The notes beneath the pieces are model-generated. The model saw only the letters and a list, made by a program, of their open reading frames with translations. It did not search any database and was not told where the DNA came from. The position numbers and the translations under genes were made by a program. 64,000 nucleotides of DNA from Aspidapion aeneum (Eukaryota; Arthropoda; Insecta; Coleoptera; Brentidae): the NCBI GenBank assembly GCA_963576565.1, contig OY755042.1, positions 13,680,262 to 13,744,261 on the forward strand, given 5' to 3'. Positions 61,281-64,000 of the stretch are shown here, piece by piece; the first letter of the stretch is position 1, and each line of letters begins with the position of its first letter.

Positions 61281-61608
61281 TAGTGATGTAAATGGAAATA
61301 TTGGAAATTTCCGAACGTGTCTAGGAAATATTGGGAATATTGGAAATATTTAAAAAATATTATCTTAACCCTATAAGCATGAAACTTACTATAGAACAAT
61401 TTTTATTTCCGATACTATTGAAGATTTTGAGGAAGTAGACTGGCAAGACGATGTTATTAAGTGTGATGCTGATGACAGCAATGAAGAATGAGATTATTGT
61501 TGTACAAATTTGACCTTAGTTCTGTTTACAGAGGAGTTTAAAACTCGGTTTAAAATAAACACTCGCTTATAGCAAACCTTGTTTAAAATACTCAAATTTT
61601 TTTTTTAG

Positions 61609-63102
61609 GTATCTGAGGGCACGGCAGTGCCTCGCCAAGTTTGCGCGCCGTAACCATCTTTTCTTGAAACCGTTCAGCCGATATTTGACCTACCTAAAAC
61701 TCTACTTCGGAATGAGCTACGAATCTCAAACTCGCAATCGCACAGTCGTAGATCTCAATGGTGTTAACAACTCCTCCAAGTTTCATGGAATTCCATAAAG
61801 TAGTAAAGTAGTTACGAAATTTCAAAAAACGTCGAAATTGCCACTCACTCACTGACTCACTCATGTATAGATCATGAATATTCTACTGTACTTCCAGACA
61901 TGCTACAAAGCTGAAATTTGGCAGACTGATGGAAATTATAACCAAACCCCAACCAAAAGTAGCATCGCCCACTTCCAGAAATGCTAGACAGTTGAGCTTT
62001 GGCAGACTGATGGGAACTATGATAAAACTATAGGAAAAAATTAAAAAACCCCAAAATTCTAATTTACTTCCCTCCCCTTTAAATGTAAAGTTAAGTAAAA
62101 GTAACATTGCCTACTTCCGGACATGCTAGATAGCTGAGCTTTGGAAGACTGATAGTAACTATGATAAAGTTATAGAAAAAAATTAAAACACCCCAAAATT
62201 CTAATGTACTTCCTTCCCCTATAAATGTAAAGTTATGTAAAAGTAACACTGCCCACTTCCAGAAACGCTAGAGAGCTGAGCATTGGAATGCTGATAGAAA
62301 TTATGATAAAACCATGGGAAAAAATTTAAAAAGTTCAATATTTTCATTTACTCTCCTCCCCTATAAATGTAAAGTTATGTAAAAGTAACATTACCCACTA
62401 CTACTACCCACACCAGAAACGCTAGAGAGCTGAGCATTGGAACACTGATAGGAACTATGATAAAACTATAGGACAAAATTTAAAAACACGACAATTTTAA
62501 TTTATTTCTCTCCCTTATACATGTTAAGTTATGTAAAAGTAACATTGTGCACTTTCAGAAACGCTAGAGAGCTGAGCTTTGGAAGGCTGATAGGAACTAC
62601 GATAAAACCATGGAAAAAAATTAAAAAACCTCAAAAATTTAAGTAAGGCATTGCAAAAGTTTTGAACAATATTCCGCATATTTTACTACTTTAAAAATTA
62701 AGTATTATCCAATTCCTTTAAAAAAGAAGTGAAATCATAACAAAAACATTTGATGTAAAAAAAGCCAAGTACGCGAAAATGGCATTCCGTAAAAAGAATT
62801 GAGATAAAAGTAAAGCCAAGTTCTCCAATACAAATTTCAAAATGAAAGGTTTTTACTAGTTTGGAAATATTTTTCTAAACTTGGCTATTACGGCTGTAAA
62901 TGACTCTTAGGCACAGTGCTAAATTGAACATAAAGAAATTTGGCTGCAATAGCAAAGTTTAAAAAAAACATTTCCAAACTAGTAAGAACCTTTCATTTTG
63001 AAATTTGTATTGGAGAACTTGGCTTTACTTTTATCTCAATTCTTTTTACGGAATGCCATTTCGCGTACTTGGCTTTTTTACATGAAATGTGTTTGTTATG
63101 AT
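61609..63102 (+). mobile_element. Helentron-like repeat Y, copy 3 (fullest)
   Basis: About 1.5 kb. Left end GTATCTGAGGGCACGGCAGT, then a 'cactcactcactgactcactcatg' segment. Next come about five units near 142 bp with landmark gctagagagctgagctttgg at 61983, 62125, 62267, 62421 and 62562, and finally the inverted-arm end with AAAAAGCCAAGTACGC. This left end / tandem units / inverted-arm order resembles DINE-1 and Helentron-associated elements. No Rep-helicase. The class is inference. Confidence 0.7.
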
Positions 63103-63123
63103 ACAAAGATCTCTATGTCTTCT

Positions 63124-63196
63124 TATAGTAAACCTCGGATATAGCGAATCAGTTTCCGTGCAAACTTCAAGTTTACTATATCCGGACTTTACTATA
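63124..63196. mobile_element. Small pogo-type hairpin element (73 bp)
   Basis: TATAGTAAACCTCGGATATAG and its near complement CTATATCCGGACTTTACTATA form the two ends of a 73-bp hairpin inside element X copy 2. AGTAAA-CTCGGATATA ends are typical of pogo/Tigger-related miniature elements. Confidence 0.6.
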
Positions 63197-63400
63197 TATA
63201 TTTGTTTGAAGAATAACTCCTGATTTGTGCGTTTTCCGGTGTTTTGTTATGATTTTTTAAAATGAATATTCCATTTTCTCTTATTTTTTCAATATTTCAA
63301 ATATTTCCAATATTTCCATATATTTCCAATGTTTCAGGAAATATTTCCGGAAATGTTTCCGAAAATATATTTCTGGAAATTTTACGACACTAGGGGCATC

Positions 63401-64000
63401 ACTACAGCTGTATAATCATAGCTACACTGTGGTCATAGAAAATCGACCCTTTTTAACTTTTTATTAGATTTTTTGCTATCGAGAAAAATCGGTCACGGAA
63501 TTAAATAAAAAAAATAATAATTAGAAAATAAACAATTTTAATGTTTATAAAAATCTAAGTAGCAAAAGTAAGCCAATTTAAATTAAAAAAATATGAGAAA
63601 AAGGAAAAAAAAGGGAAATTGACAATAAACAAGTTTTGTTACAGTAGAAATTTTTATAAAATGTTTTCAATCTTCGTTTTAATGGTTTTTTGGGACTAAA
63701 AATTAAATTTCTGCGAATAATTTTTTATTAATAATATTACTTTATCTTTATAATATCCGCCATAATATCATTATTTTATATACAATATCTTTTTATTGAT
63801 TACTTCCAGTAATTCATTCAACTTTATTGCCTACCGTGGCTTAGCCTCGCAGGGGCCATGTTGGTCCGGCAAAAATGTAAAAAATGCTCACACTAGGTAC
63901 CAGTACTGCTAGGTACTAAAGTTATAGTGTACGTGTGAGCTAATATAACTTAAAACCGAAATATATTTTATTCAACTCCAGACTCAATTACCTTTCGTTT
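63401..64000. other. No recognised feature
   Basis: AT-rich DNA to the window end. No supported gene. Confidence 0.4.

Larger units (their letters stand above)
61281..63392 (+). mobile_element. hAT-like element X, copy 2, with nested insertions
   Basis: Starts TAGTGATGTAAATGGAAATA and ends TTTTACGACACTA, with target duplication GGGACATC/GGGGCATC (61273-61280 and 63393-63400, 7 of 8). The left part encodes [20 protein letters not shown] to a stop at about 61490, parallel to copy 1. The right part has the same GGAAATATTTCC-rich subterminal zone. Between about 61530 and 63200 other elements are inserted. Confidence 0.85.

Overview
This is AT-rich eukaryotic DNA with spliceosomal introns. The only host gene I can reconstruct with confidence is an insect tinman (NK2-class homeobox) gene, and everything around it is a dense graveyard of transposable elements. 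The mariner, jockey, Ty3/gypsy, BEL/Pao, Penelope, hAT and pogo types found, plus a TTAGG-like array, all fit an insect with a large, repeat-rich genome. A beetle is a reasonable guess but is not proven by the window.

Layout. 0-15 kb is mostly repeats: a Helentron-like repeat cut by the window edge, a decayed mariner (626-1848), a Penelope-like GIY-YIG fragment with a decayed hammerhead motif (2.99-3.57 kb), several miniature elements, a 63-bp near-perfect palindrome (6775-6837), and two long foldback elements (6.9-8.0 and 8.66-9.8 kb). From 15027 to 36096, on the minus strand, lies tinman in three exons. Exon 3 (15252-15027) and exon 2 (17794-17578) split the homeobox, and exon 1 (36096-35718) carries the TN domain. 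The 17.9-kb first intron holds a GC-rich foldback, a telomere-like (TTGGGTTAGG)n array, a truncated non-LTR element, a pogo remnant, a near-intact jockey element (28629-33036), a strictly symmetrical 1.6-kb foldback element (33078-34674) and a hAT-like element only 21 bp from the exon 1 splice donor.

36-64 kb is upstream of tinman. It contains GC-rich hAT miniature elements, an intact hammerhead ribozyme motif in a Penelope-type tail (40471-40518), a very young Ty3/gypsy element with apparently identical 1,703-bp LTRs (40607-51089; gag and pol open, linked by a canonical -1 slippery heptamer), a broken BEL/Pao element interrupted by two other elements (57.2-60.2 kb), and a three-level nest (61281-63392) of a hAT-like element, a Helentron-like element and a small pogo-type hairpin.

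Functionally, tinman encodes a predicted 273-residue transcription factor for heart and visceral mesoderm. The other coding capacity belongs to self-replicating elements. The most interesting material is how tightly the elements crowd the gene (splice donor, 3' UTR, introns) and the RNA structures they would add to its transcript: a long hairpin, a G-rich array and foldbacks.
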